Assembly: GCA_949358305.1 (NCBI GenBank)
Contig: OX442324.1
Location: forward strand, 2,223,501 to 2,283,500
Source of the DNA: Strigamia acuminata
Lineage: Eukaryota > Arthropoda > Chilopoda > Geophilomorpha > Linotaeniidae
Length of the DNA stretch: 60,000 nt
Direction of reading: 5' to 3'
Shown here piece by piece: positions 30,497-44,100 of this stretch (position 1 is its first letter; each line of letters opens with the position of its first letter). Made by a program: the position numbers and the translations under genes. The notes below the pieces were generated by a model. The model saw nothing but the letters and a program-made list of their open reading frames with translations, did not search any database and was not told where the DNA came from.

Positions 30497-30926
30497 GGCG
30501 CCATCTATTGCTGAAAACATTAACTATTAAGTTTTGTTTATTCCCCAGAATACGAACGTTGGATTTGGCTGTGGTCGAACGGTAAGTTCAGAAGAAGAAT
30601 AAGAAAACAATTGAAACAGAAATTAACTCGAATAAAAATAGATTTTTATTTAATTGCAAATTACTGCGTTTCACTATTTTGCCAGTAGGTGGCGGGAAAC
30701 GTCCCAAATATCACATTAGTGATTTTACCCTACAGTAATAAAATAATCATGGGTCCACAAGCTTGGTTAATCCTGTTCAAATGTGTTTTGTTAATCAGCT
30801 GGAGGTTTGCAGCTGATTTTACAAAACCGGTCGTTTAAACTCCAGTCTCAGTTATGTCCGTTTTTATCATTACCAGGAGTGGTTAATCGAGTGATCAATA
30901 TTTCGTAGTCTCGTCAACAGATGGCA
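30497..30926. promoter_or_regulatory. Cluster of CTCF-like sites upstream of laminin
   Basis: Three matches to the conserved CTCF core (CCASYAGRKGGCRS). Minus strand 30497-30510 reads CAATAGATGGCGCC. Plus strand 30682-30695 reads CCAGTAGGTGGCGG. Plus strand 30914-30926 reads CAACAGATGGCAC. A weaker CTAGTGGCAA lies at 31251-31260. Binding is inferred from motif match alone. Confidence 0.4.
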
Positions 30927-31569
30927 CGGTGGAGCTTGGTTTCATCCTGGCGATACTTAAAAGAATAAAATCACTTTTGTTCGAAACTTATGTTTAATTT
31001 AAACAGCAGTTTGTAAATGGAACGAGAAACCAAATAGTAATAAAAAATAATTTAGCGACACAAGCTTTCCTAAATGAAACGACAGGTTTCGTACAAAGCA
31101 AAACAAAATTGCGAAAACATTTGAGCAGGGAAAGGGTTTTAATTCAATAAAATGTAAAAAATTTCTGAAAATTTGATTTTTTAAATGAGAAATACACAAT
31201 AAATATAATAAAAATTAATTTAAAAATGCTTTCCATCGAACGTCTGACATCTAGTGGCAACATGATCGTCCTCTTTACGAATGAAGCAATGTCCTCTCAT
31301 CAATTTACGGCGTTTCTCCTACAGAGAAAGTATACCAAATTAACGACACAAAATACAATAAAAATCCCTATTAAATTTTGTTTCAACCATCCAATTTATT
31401 TTTACGCAACAATTCCGGCGAGGAAAAAAGAACCCGACTTAATACTTCTCTCCAGTCGCTTTCCTTATTTAATTATGAAATGACGTAAGAAACTCTCGAT
31501 TTTTAAACCGATTTACCGAGTTTGAATGACGTCATAAATCTCTGCTCTGGAATGTTCAATGTGCAGAGC

Positions 31570-32127
31570 ATGGTAAATAGTTCACGACAGTGATATCAGC
31601 CGTCTCTCACTGTCGCTGGGTTTAATTGGGACTTAGACGCCCACTGGACACAGTGAAAAAGTCACGAACTCGTAAGTAAGAACTAGAAATCATTCCACCT
31701 CTCTAAAATCCCCGCAAATCAATACTCGTCTTTGTAGCGAGATTTTAGGAACGACTCGCAACTGAGCGGGAGAAAGTGCATGGTAATTAAACTGAGAGAA
31801 ATAATTAAAAACAAATGAAATTTAATTCGATCAAGTCAAATCTTAAGACATTCGGACCATCTTGGACTGTTGGGATTGGAAAATTGGGATTTTTCGAAGT
31901 GGAAATTAAGTTGTTTTTGTTTTTCGTTTTTTCGTTTGTGTTTTTTCAGTAAAAATGTTTAAATTTTTTTGTTGTGTTTTATTAAAAGTTTTAATTGTGA
32001 TTTTATTTTTTGTATTTATTTTTTATATTTATTTTTTATTTTGCAGTTTGTAACATTTAAGAAAACTGAAAGGAGGACCTTTTGAACTTCACCCCCAACT
32101 GTGGTTTGCTGAGGGGGTCAGCAAGAC
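31570..32127 (+). promoter_or_regulatory. Probable laminin 5' leader and promoter
   Basis: A donor at 31672 (CGAACTC, then gtaagt) and an acceptor ending at 32046 (attttgcag) define a likely non-coding first exon ending at 31671 and a second exon from 32047 that contains the start codon at 32128. The promoter should lie upstream of about 31570; no TATA box stands out. Confidence 0.4.
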
Positions 32128-35100
32128 ATGGGCCCACCAACGTGGATTTATCATTTTACACTGACCAGTCTTCTCATTTTAGGCCTAATTTTAATTCTAC
32201 AAGTCAAAGGTAATAAAGTTTTTTTTTTTTAATTTTAATTTTTAAATTAAATTTTTTTTTTTTAAATGATAAAAGTTAATCTTTTTCAGCTCATTGGATG
32301 AGTAACTTTGCCCTCAGAAAATTGATTTTAAAAAAAAATAATTTTAAAAATTTTAATTTTTTTGAAAAGTGTTTGAATGGGAAAATAATATTATATTAAT
32401 TTTGTTAGGGGCAACTAAATGGTAATAATTGTGAATTTGTGTTTTATTTCTTTAAGATGGCTGGGAAAATTGATTTATTTCTTTTTTGTTGAAGTTTGGG
32501 TGGAGTTGGGAAAAAGAGCCCAATAGGTTCTTCCTGTTTTAATGTAATAACCATAATAGGCAAGGGTGTGCGAAGCAAACCCAAACAAGGATGGCCCACG
32601 GTCAAATGTTTGCCAATTAACCTCCATTTCTAATCAGATGGTTATAGGCCTAAAACAGATGTTAATGAAAATTAAGGGAGAAACGTGATGGGAATTTTGT
32701 TTGGGTTAGACGTTTTGGAATAATTTAGACTGTCTGGGAATTTATTTGGAGAGTTAAGTATTTGAAGGGTTTATTGCAAACATGGGAAGTTTTGTTTAGT
32801 TTTGTGATTATTATTATTGTTTATTTTTATTTTTTGTGTTTTTAAATCAAAGGAATTTTATTTTGTTAAAAGTGTGAGAATTTGCAGTTTTACATGTTTT
32901 CAAGTGTAATTTATGTGGAAAATATATATATAACTTTTTTTGAATTTTTTTCTTTTGGTTGTATTTAACCTTGACCATCAGAAATTGGATCAAAGTTTAG
33001 ATTTCCAAAATTGAAAAAAAAATTTAAGGCAAAAAATGACTTTTTTTAAACATCCTTTTTGGAAAAAATTTAATTATGGGAAAAAAATTTGGTTTTGAGA
33101 TTGAAGAAATACATTTGATTTAGATTTTTAAGGTAGAAAAAAAGACTTTTGCGGTAGAAAGAAAGAATTTTGAGGTAGAAAAAATATTTTTGAGGTATAA
33201 AAAAGATTTTTGAGGTATAAAAAAGATTTTTGAGGTATAAAAAAGATTTTTGAGGTATAAAAAAGATTTTTAAGATATAAATGATTTTTAAGATATAAAT
33301 GATTTTTAATGGATAAATTGGTTATTTTACAGAAAAAATGATTTTTTTTTTTTTAGAAAAAAATCATTGTTTTTGTTGGGATAAAATGATTTTTTTATAA
33401 TGAAAAAATTATTTCTTTTCTGATAAAAAAATGTTTCTTTTTATAATGAAAAATTATTTTTTTGTAAATGAAAAAATTATTTTTTTTATAATGAAAGAAT
33501 GATGTTTTTAAAATAGGAAAAATTATTTTTTTGTAACGAAAAAATAATTTTTTTTAAAGAAAGAATGATTTCTATTTAAGGAAAAGTGATTTTTTTATGA
33601 AACAAGTGTTTTTTGTATGAAAAAGTAATATTTTCTAAAAAAAATTAATTTTTTTAAAGAAAAAAATTAATTTCTTTTGTTGAAAAAGCAATTTCTTATG
33701 GAAAAGTCAATTTTTTGGATAAAGGCAATATTTTTAGAAAAAGTCAATATGTCTGGCAGTAGTGATTTATTTCGAGAAAAAAAAGATTTTTTAAAAAATA
33801 TTTTTGTTTTAAAAAGAAAAATATTGATTTTATTCACGAAAAATATTGAAGTTTTTACGAAAAATATTGAAGATTTTACAAAAAATATTGAAATTTTTAC
33901 GAAAACAAACTTTTTTATGGATAATATAAGATTTTGAGAAAAAAGTTTTGAATGAAAGTAAAATTTTTTGGTAATAATAATAATATGCTCGTTTATTCTT
34001 CCTAAGAAGAGAGGTGCCCCTCAACAGCCAACGCCGTAAAAAACATAATTTGTAAAATATTATATCTATTATTTAAATATTATTTGTTGATACATATTTT
34101 TATACTACTGTACATACTTATATCGACTTTTCTTTCAATATTCATTTACATTTTCCTTAAAGAAATACAAAAAGAAAATTCAAAACAAAACTGAATCGGT
34201 TAATTCACTGAAAATAAGGAGTTAAAAGTTGAAAGAATATATTTTTTGTTTTGCAAAAAAAATCGAGAGTAGAAGTTCATACCGCTCATATTACAGTCTG
34301 GGCATTTTAAATGCTTGACTATCTCCAACATATGGTCAACACTAGTGTTTTTTTATAAGCATGGTACTTATACAACAATGATGCTGTATCCTGTGCTGTG
34401 GTGTGATATACGATTCTTAAGATAAACATCATTACCTATACCGACCAAAAGTTACAAAAATCACAAAAAAGAGAATTTCCTGAATAAATTCTACTTTTTC
34501 TCTGAAAAGTGATTACTAGATCAGTTTTTAATTGCAACTAAATGTATATTTAATCTTTCTAAACAAAGAAAAAAACTAAAAGTACCCGTATCTAAGTTAC
34601 TGTTACAGGTGACTATGTGAAATACAGCCAAGGGAGATTTGACTAGAGTTTTTTCAGAGCTGAAAATTAATCTGTTCTGTTGTTGGTTCCCTCCCATCTG
34701 GCTGAAAAGTGGGTAGAAAACCTCAATGAAAATATCCCATAGTAGTATTTAAAAATGGATGCCAGTGATGTTCTAGTTGCAAGGCAATCTATAAGCGTAT
34801 TACATTTCGATTAACAATTCATTGAAGTGGTCAGAGCCTCAGAGGTCAAGATGACATCATTGGGTAGAAAGTGATCTGATTGGCTAGAGGAGCAGAAAAA
34901 AATAGAAATAGGAACTGCATCCGAAAAGTCATTTAGACTAAACAACATTTTTAAACAGCTTGAATGATTTAGACAGCAAAACACGTTAAACTACCATTTT
35001 AAACTGATTTTTCGAATTCAGATAGTGTTTTTTTCTTCTTACTTATCTTATTTTGTGCCAAAATAAAGGGGAAGTGACGTCATAGCAGAAAACTAAGACT

Positions 35101-38100
35101 TTCTGATCCTATTTCAGTCGAAGGCACAAAACACAAAGATTGAATGAGACTGCTGCAGGTTGGCAGGACCGGCATAAATACTTAGGGCTAGGCAGGCTAA
35201 CCAACAACTATAATTGAATAAAGTACAGCTATTAAAAGTATTGAAATGAAACATTTCAAGTCTTCTGCATAAATTTAATGATCATTTTATTGCCCATTCG
35301 TGGGGTCAATTTCTCACCCATTCCAAGATGGCAGCCACTGCCCACAAACTCCATGTTTGATTCCTTCAAGAGAATATAAAATCAGAATGAATATTACAAT
35401 CATTTGTTATTATATGTACTGATTATAATGATGTGTAATTTGTGTCCATATTTATTTATTTATTTTTATTTTGTCTTTCTAGGTGAAATTTCAGGTCAGA
35501 GAAGGAAAAGTGATCGCACAGAAGAATACAAAGGTAAGGTAGACAACGAAGCACTGAATCTGTTGCTTCACTGCAATGGTAACATAATGATAAAAAAAAA
35601 TAAGCAACATTAAATCCTAAACTCAAATGAACATAACGCAAATTCTAAACCACTAAAACAAATTTAATAAACTAAGCAACAGTTAATAAATTAAAAAAAA
35701 AATAAAACTCAATTTTAATAAAGCGAAAATTAAATAAACACTAATGGCATTCACATTGAAAATGAAGGTGAGGGAAATAAACAAATTAAAAAGTGTAAAA
35801 AAAAATAAATGCAACTGATGCTTGAAATGGAATTAACAAAATTCACCGGTTAGCTGTCAATTGTTGACCTGTTTCTGTAGTCGGTCACGGAAAAGGGACA
35901 ATTAAAAATAAGGATGATCTCACCCTGGCTGAATTTCTGAGCGATGAACCGAGACAGGAGCAGAAACCAAGGACCCGTCATCAAAGAAGACATTCTACTC
36001 CAAGAACCAGACACCTGGAAGATGTGGACTACGACAGAACCCGGCATCGCCAAGAGGAGAGACATCGCCAAGAAGAGAGGCGTCGCCAAGAAGAGAGGCG
36101 TCGCCAAGAAGAGAGAGGTCGCCAAGAAGAAAGACGTCGTCAAGAAGAGCGGCGTCGCCAAGAAGAGCGGCATCGACAAGAAGAGACGCATTACCGGCAC
36201 ACCGAAACCCAAATCACCGAAACCCATCACCAGGAAACCTACCGACAGTCGGGAGGACAGCAGCCGGAAACTGTGACCAGTCATTCCAGGACCGTATGGG
36301 CCAATAGAAGTTATGTCACCGGGAGCTACTTTGAGAGAAACCGGCCGACAACGCAAAGGTCTAGGTATCCAACGCCGCTTCCAGTAGGGAGTTCGGTAGA
36401 TCCTTGCGATGAAATATTACATCGAGAAGATATCTATGGAAAATACAGTCCTGGCGATATATTGGATCTTGGACTTGATCCTCATGGGTGTTTGGAGTTC
36501 AATATGACTTTGCCCGAAGATCCCATTCATCCGTTAACACGCTGGTATAATCCAACAGGTAGTCAAGTGGGTTTGTAAGGGTACATTCTTTGCACGAGTA
36601 TCACATGTCTTTGAATCGGAATATCCAAGTGATAACTTGAGACAAACTCAGCATATCGTGGCAACTTATACCATGATCTGTGCGAAGTCGCTTCATTTGG
36701 TTGCCAATCATTTCATCGATGCGTTCTTTTAGGCTAGCTTCCCCGTAAACCTAACCTTACCAGTTTTTTTTAAAACGAGTCTTCCTTAGAGAGAAATAGT
36801 CGATGATAAATGATTGGCGACGAAAAGAAGAGACCCCATCTGTGCGACTGGAGAAAGTGTTGGGAGAGAGACGGTAACTACGCTCAGGTTTCAGTATTGT
36901 CCGTCTAGGTTTTCCCATCACAGTCATAAGTCACTTGTAAACTAACATCTTATTATGACAAGCAAAGGCGCATACTGGTAGGTAATGTGTGTTATCTAAC
37001 GCAGTTTGTGGCAGGCACTTTTCCCTTATATTTTTAAACTATATTTAGTGTAACGAAAAAGTTAAAAAATTTAAGTTGTGGGTTATAGTTATAAAATTAT
37101 CCTTACGTTAAACATGTTACGTGATCATCGAAACTGTAGTAGTCTCTTTTGGAAACAAATAGAGACAATCGTTGGATTTTACTGTTTCAAAACAATGAAG
37201 CAACTTTATTATTGTAAATTATAACGAAACGAAAGAGAAAACAGTAGGCGCATTCAATAACTTTTCGTGTAAATTTTCGTTTACGTTTTGGAGTTATTGA
37301 ATGCGCCTAGTGATTTAAATCTTCGTGTGATCGAAGTGAAGAAATTAAAATGGCGGCGAATGAGGTGGTGGGTAATCTCAAATTTGTGTTAGTGACGTAA
37401 ATAGTGGAAAACTACCGGATTGGCTGCGCTATTTTCAGTTATAGTGATAGCTCAGCTAGAATTATGATTTTTCCACTATGTTTATAACTATACCGGGGGT
37501 TTTTGTAAGGGAAAAGTACCTGCCGCAAACTGTTTAACATCTACAGCAGGGCTTCTTAAACTTTCTCCACTCGCGACCACTTTTTGCCTGAGAGATTTGT
37601 ACGCAACCCCGGGTATATAGGTATATATTCAAATCAGTTTAAGAAGCCCTGATCTACAGTATACTCTCTGTATGGACCAGATAGTGCTTGTTCAAACAGC
37701 TGTGTGGTCTGGATAGGTTTGCAGGACCCAACCTATACCCAGCATGTTAAATTCCGTCTCCCATTCCGTTGGTGTAAACAAGGTATTCCGTCCGGGCTAC
37801 ACAGAGTATATTGTAACTCCAAAAAGAAATAACTGCGCATGCAAAATGTATAAACTAGTTGTGTATGGAAGGCAAGGGAGTCAATCGGTGCCTGATGTAA
37901 AAATGACTTCTGAAGCATGACTTTTCTCAAGTTGTGTTCTAGAAGGCAGTTTAACGGAATAAGTCAGATGTCACTTTAGAATTTTCGTTGATTTGTTTGA
38001 ATTTGAGTGGAATTTTCAATATATTTTCACAGTAGAGTGCTGAGTTTGTCAAAAGTTGTTAAAGCTGAACCAAGCTGTAGAGTGAAGTGAATTATCCATA

Positions 38101-41100
38101 CCTTTAAAGAAACTGGCTGAGGTAAAAGTGAACAATCAGTTAGTCCATTTTCACAGATATTGTGCAGGTGTATCATAGGCCTAAGTGATCTAGTGATCTA
38201 TCAATGAGAAACTGTGAAATTGAGGTTGCCCCAATACACTTCTACAGATCTTAAATCATTATTCATTATGGCCTTTATTGTTTGCAGGTGAATAAATTGT
38301 TGTAGTTTTAATTTTTCAAAGAAAATTTGTATGAGGGTTAGGCGAGAATTTAAATATATTTTCAATCTCAACAAGTCGATTTTTGCTCATGCTATTATAT
38401 TTTTTTTTAAAAAATCATATTTTTGATGCCTTTTGGTGCGCGCAGACGGGTTTTTCACTTTAAATGACATTTCTAAGTTGAGCATTTTTGGAAGACAAGT
38501 CATACTTCTGGCTAGAATGGAAGCCATCTAATTTTTGTGTGGGCAACACGTTGGATTCTTCTAACAACTTTAATTTGTTGCTTCCTACGCATTGGCATTT
38601 GATTTCATGTTTATAGTTTGGAATACGAAGAAATCAGCATTGAAATGTGATGTTTAGATGTGGTTAAATGCCTTCAGAAGTAAATAAAGAATTAAATGAA
38701 ACTGAAACTGAAACTAAAGATACAGTGAAATATTTCAAAGTAATTGAAAGAAACAACAAAAGTCTTTAAATAGTTTTCCTTGAAAAAAAAATATAAGAGC
38801 AGCAACAACAAAAAGTCGATTCTTACTAAGGGGGAAAAAAAGTAAATTTTTTTATTTCAACTTGTAAATTCAACCAATTGATTCAACTAAGGGGAGTGTG
38901 TGGCATTTTGCTTCCTCATTCTAATTTAGGCCTACTTTTCTCATTGACAGATTGAATAAAAATAGGGAGTGAATAGTGCCAACTGACATGGAGCAACTGC
39001 AAATGGCTGCTACTAATAGTATTTGCTACACTACTGAAATGTTTTCACTGCATTTCTTTATCATTGCCTCCAACGCATTTTTCTACTTATCAGAGTATTT
39101 TTTTTCTTTCAATTTCTGGGATAAATTTCAAAATGGCTGCCAATGTAACTCGCATGCACAACGCATAAGTCACGTGTACAAAAGTGGCTTAAGACAATTT
39201 TGCTCACTTTTGCCTTCCAGAAGTTTTCAGGGAGGAAATTGAATCAATCAATCAATTCTGTATTTTCAAGAATACAGAATTTGTAAGACCTTCCATTATT
39301 TAGTCAGTAATTAATTATTTCACTCAAAAAAGTGGAATTTTCTGCATAAATGGTCCAATGGTAGCAATGAAAGTGCACTTTTTGTGACCGTAATAGAGAG
39401 TTTGAGGAAGGTTACTTGTGCATTATAAAAAGTCATGTTATAACCTTCTAACTGTAGTATAAATTTGGAAAATGTGATACTCGTAGGCAAAAGTTTCGAC
39501 TCCGTTTTAGTTTACACAAATGACTCTGTTCGCGTCGTGTTTGACATTATGACCTTTCTTTTGATTAATGCTGCTCAGCAAGAGGACATTTTTCTCCTTT
39601 CTACACTTTACGGTTGAAATATCGTACGAACGGTAGCGTGATTGAATCTTTGATCCTATTTTTATTCTTCATCCTACTTTTCTTATTTCTGATTTATTAT
39701 TTCCTATCTGCACACAAACACATGGCTGAGTATAAAATTGCTAAATATCCAGCATTGAAAAAAAAATTATCAGTTGAAAAAAAATGATAACCTCTTTTGA
39801 TAGGATGAGGTTCTCATTTGATCCTGTGGGAAAGTGAACCTTAAGAAGACTGAGGGTTGAACATGGAGAACAAAATTTATATAAATGGGAAAGCTTGGAG
39901 GAAATAAGTGAATGAGTCATTCTGGCAGTCAGATGAATTCTTTTGGGATAATTAGGTGATTAAGTGAAAGGGATGTCAATGTTGATAATGGCATTTTGTC
40001 TGCTTTTCTTATCAAGCACTGGATGAATTGGATTATTCCTCTCTTTGTTTTATTAGTATTATTATTATTTTTTTTTTGTGGAAAGAAAATTAAATTTAGG
40101 ATATATGAAAATGTCAACTGAATTTTTTTTCTTCCTTTTTCTTCTTTTTTTCTTAGAAATTGATTTCTTAAGTTCCACACTTCAGTTCAATGAACTGTTG
40201 ATAATATTAAATTACACTTTGAACACTTTTACAAACTTGGGATTATTGATAAGAGTGGAAATTTTTTTTTTTTTTTAGTTTAAATTTTTTAAAATAGCAT
40301 CAGTCACTTTGTTTTAGTGTCCTAAGAAGCCACTTGAGGTTGAGTAAGTAGAGTTGACTTGATGATTAAAATGCGCAGACAATTATGTGGGTGGCTTTTG
40401 CCTCGCTCAATTTCTGCGGAATATTGAAGTATCAAACAATGTTAAACACAAAATAAAATAAAATGTACATTTAGCAAGTCTAAATCAAAATTTGGTCAAA
40501 CTGAAATCAAATTATACTTGTATTAATTATTTTCCCAGTGACCAATACCATAATTAACCGATATTTATTTGTCAGATATCCCAATACACCAAAAAACATC
40601 TCTTATTTCCACCATCTTTGATTGCTCAATGTCATCAAGTTACTGTCACAAATCCAAAGATATATTCCAATCATATCACTCTGTACATGTACACACATAC
40701 CAGAACAGTTTTTTATTTTATTCTTTTAAATAAAAATATGAATGAAAAATACAAAAGAAAAAATGTTCACTTTTCTAGGTTTTCTTTTGCCAATGGATCG
40801 ATTCCATACTCAATAATGAAAAATATTTGAATATGAATTTTCTTCAATTTTTCAGGACCCTACCGCATCCCGGAATCATGCGATTACAGTCAATGTTACC
40901 CCGTAACAGGGGACTTGTTGATAGGACGTGAATCGATGCTAACGTCCACATCTACTTGCGGTCTGTATACAAAAGAGAGATTTTGTATAGTGAGTCATTT
41001 GGAAGACAAGAAAAAATGCTTCCATTGCGATTCACGCGAACACAATTTGGCTCGTGGTCAGAGCCATAGGATAGAAAATATAGTTTATCGATTGGAAAGC

Positions 41101-44100
41101 AGGTACAGTATATATTTATTTACGGTAGTATGCCGATTGTCCAAACATCGGTTGTGCGAAGAACGAACAGTGGTGATCGATTTTTTTATCGACTTTTTAT
41201 TTTTATATATACAGTACAGAAACGCCTCAGCTTACGAACGAGAATGGTTCCGAGAACTTGTTCTTAAGTTCAGCAAAGGTGTACAATGTGGGAAAATTGT
41301 TAATCGTGATTAAAGAAGACGTTTTTTAAATTTTTTTTATATTATAAATTAATAAAGGTTCATGTTAAACAACATTTGGCAGACGAACTAACATGTGCAT
41401 CGCCACAAATTTGAAGTTCGTAATGGTCGCAAGCTGAGGAGTTTGTGTCCGATTACGCGAATAAACCGATTTTACGAACACCTATGTTGCTAAATTAGTT
41501 CGGATAATTGGCATTCTACTGTATTAATTTATTATTTTTGATTATTTTGGATTACTAAAAATTTGTTGTTGTAATTTTGTATAAATTTAGGAAGAAAACA
41601 TGGTGGCAGTCAGAAAGCGGGAAAGAAAGCGTGTCAGTTCAGCTTGATCTAGAAGCTGAATTTCACTTTACTCATTTGATTATTAAATTCAAAACTTTCC
41701 GGCCTGCCGCCATGTTCATCGAGAGGTCTCAAGATCATGGACTCACATGGCAAGTAAGGATTGCTTCCCCTTGATGTAACATTTCAGAGTGAGCATTTTA
41801 TTTTCTTTTTTGTTTAGGTTTATAGATATTTTGCTTATGATTGCGCCGAATCCTTTCCGGGGATTCCACGCAGACCTCCCATTTCCATCTCCGACGTGAT
41901 CTGCGAGTCGCGCTATTCGGAAGTCGCGCCTTCGACGAGAGGGGAATTGATTTACCGGGTTTTGCCGCCGAATTTCCGCAATTACGACCCGTGGAGCGGC
42001 GAAGTACAGAATCTATTGAAGATGACGAACTTGCGAATTAATTTTACCCGGCTTCATACGTTGGGCGACAATTTGCTGGATCAGCGCGATGAAATTAAGG
42101 AGAAATATTACTACGCTATTTACAACATGGTCGTGCGGGGCTCCTGTTCCTGTTACGGACATGCCAGTCAATGCGATCCGATCAATCCTGATAAAAAATA
42201 TCCGAAGGAAATGGTAGTTTTGTTTGGAGTTGATTGAATTATTGTTTTTGTTTAATGATTTTTTTTTTGTTTTTTTTTTAAGGTTCACGGACGATGTAAT
42301 TGTACGCATTTCACTACGGGGTTGAATTGTGAAAAATGTATGGATTTCTTTAACGATCTGCCATGGAAACCTGCGAATGGAACTCAAACAAATGCTTGTA
42401 AACGTAATGAAAGATTCATATTTACAACCAAGATCGTGTTAAATGCGCCTTTTATTGACATTGTAACAAGCACTTGTTGCAACTGTAGGTTTTGTCTGTT
42501 CAAATTTCACCTCTAAAAGGGAAAAGTGTACAGTTTAGTGCAAACTGCAGAATTAGTGCAAAAATAGCATTTTTTAGTGCAGAAATGCACATTTTTAGTC
42601 CAAAAAGTGCACATTTTTAGTGCTGGGCAGAAATGCACTTTTATGCACAAAAATGCACGTATTTACTGAAAAAGTGGGTAATTGTCGTGAGACATAGAAA
42701 CAAACCTTCTGTATGCATCGAGCATTCTCATGCTGGCTCTGAACAATGCAAACTCGGTCGCTTCTTTGCGCTCTTCCACTGCCCGACCCTGTAAAAAAAC
42801 TACAAATAAATTTCAAATTGTTTTCCCACTTAGGATGTAATTGCCACGAACATGCGAACCGATGCCATTTCGACGCTGCAATTTTTGCCGCCACCAGCAA
42901 CTCGAGCGGAGGCGTCTGCGACGAATGTCAACACAACACGATGGGACGTCAGTGCGAAATGTGCAAACATTTCTTTTATCGCGATTATTCACGCGATATG
43001 ACCGACCCGTACGCGTGTCTACGTAAGTTCTACACCCAAGTCGAAATTAAAATTTTAAAATCGAAAAAACAATCAAATCAAATTGTTCTCGTAGCCTGCG
43101 ACTGCGATCCGCGCGGTTCTCTCGACAACGGCATCTGCGACTCGATCAGCGACCAAGAATACCACCTCGAAGCCGGGCGTTGCTACTGCAAGGCGAACGT
43201 GCAGGGGCGACGATGCGACAGGTGTCAAGACGGATTTTGGAACTTCCAAGAAAGCAATCCAAACGGATGCGACCGTAAGTTCATTCCGAAACTGACAAAA
43301 TCCTACGAATAATTTGTGAATAAAATAATAATTGCAGCTTGCACTTGCCATGCTTTGGGCACGGTGAGCGGTGTCGGGTGCAACCAATACAAAGGCGAAT
43401 GTACGTGCAAGCGGTACGTGACTGGACGCGACTGTAATCAGTGCATGGTAGGAAATACAAATGATTGTGGAAGCCATTTTGTATTTTAATTAAAATTTTT
43501 TTTTTTCGATTTCAGCCGGAGCACTGGGGTTTGAGCGAAGATCGTGACGGATGCCATCCTTGCGATTGCGATTCCGGCGGTGCTTTTGACAATAATTGCG
43601 ATGTCATTAGTGGTCAGTGTCGATGCCGTGCTCACGTGACGGGTCGAGCATGCGATCGGCCAGATACGGGGTATTTTGCAGGCTTGTTGGATTATTACGT
43701 GTATGAAGCCGAACTGGCGCGCGGTTGCGACGTGAGTTACGTTTTTGTTTTTTATTTTAAAATAAAAAATTTCTAAATTTGTAAATTTTATTATTTCTAG
43801 AATTGCGACGTGATCGTGCGCGAGCCATGGAGCGACCGGGAGGCCAGTTGGACGGGAATCGGGTTCATGAGGGCTTACGAAAGATCGAAGATCGAATTTG
43901 ACGTTTCGAACATCCAACGGACGATGGATTACGACATTGTTATTCGTTACGAACCACAAGTGCGAAAGAAATTGAGAATTTAAATTGTTAAAATAATTTT
44001 GCTTTAAATTTTTTTTTTTTTTAGCTTTCTCGGACTTGGGAAGAGGCGCATATAATCATCGAAAGACCGGGACCGGTGGATAGAAACGATAAATGTGCCG

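Larger units (their letters stand above)
27789..31570. other. Intergenic region between IFT122 and the laminin gene
   Basis: Nearly 3.8 kb without a recognised protein gene. It contains a minisatellite (28684-28960), a weak two-exon open frame (28451-28761), a hAT-type MITE (29660-29993) and a group of CTCF-like motifs (30497-31260). The remainder is AT-rich with no pattern I can support. Confidence 0.5.

Noticed and set aside
35944-36276. Lys-rich frame of KKRGVA-type repeats
   Set aside because: An alternative frame of the 18-bp repeat in laminin exon 3. Only the RQEER frame joins the flanking laminin exons in phase.
35850-36356. Minus-strand hydrophobic repeat frame ([11 protein letters not shown])
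   Set aside because: Antisense of the same minisatellite; the apparent membrane helices are an artefact of the repeat.
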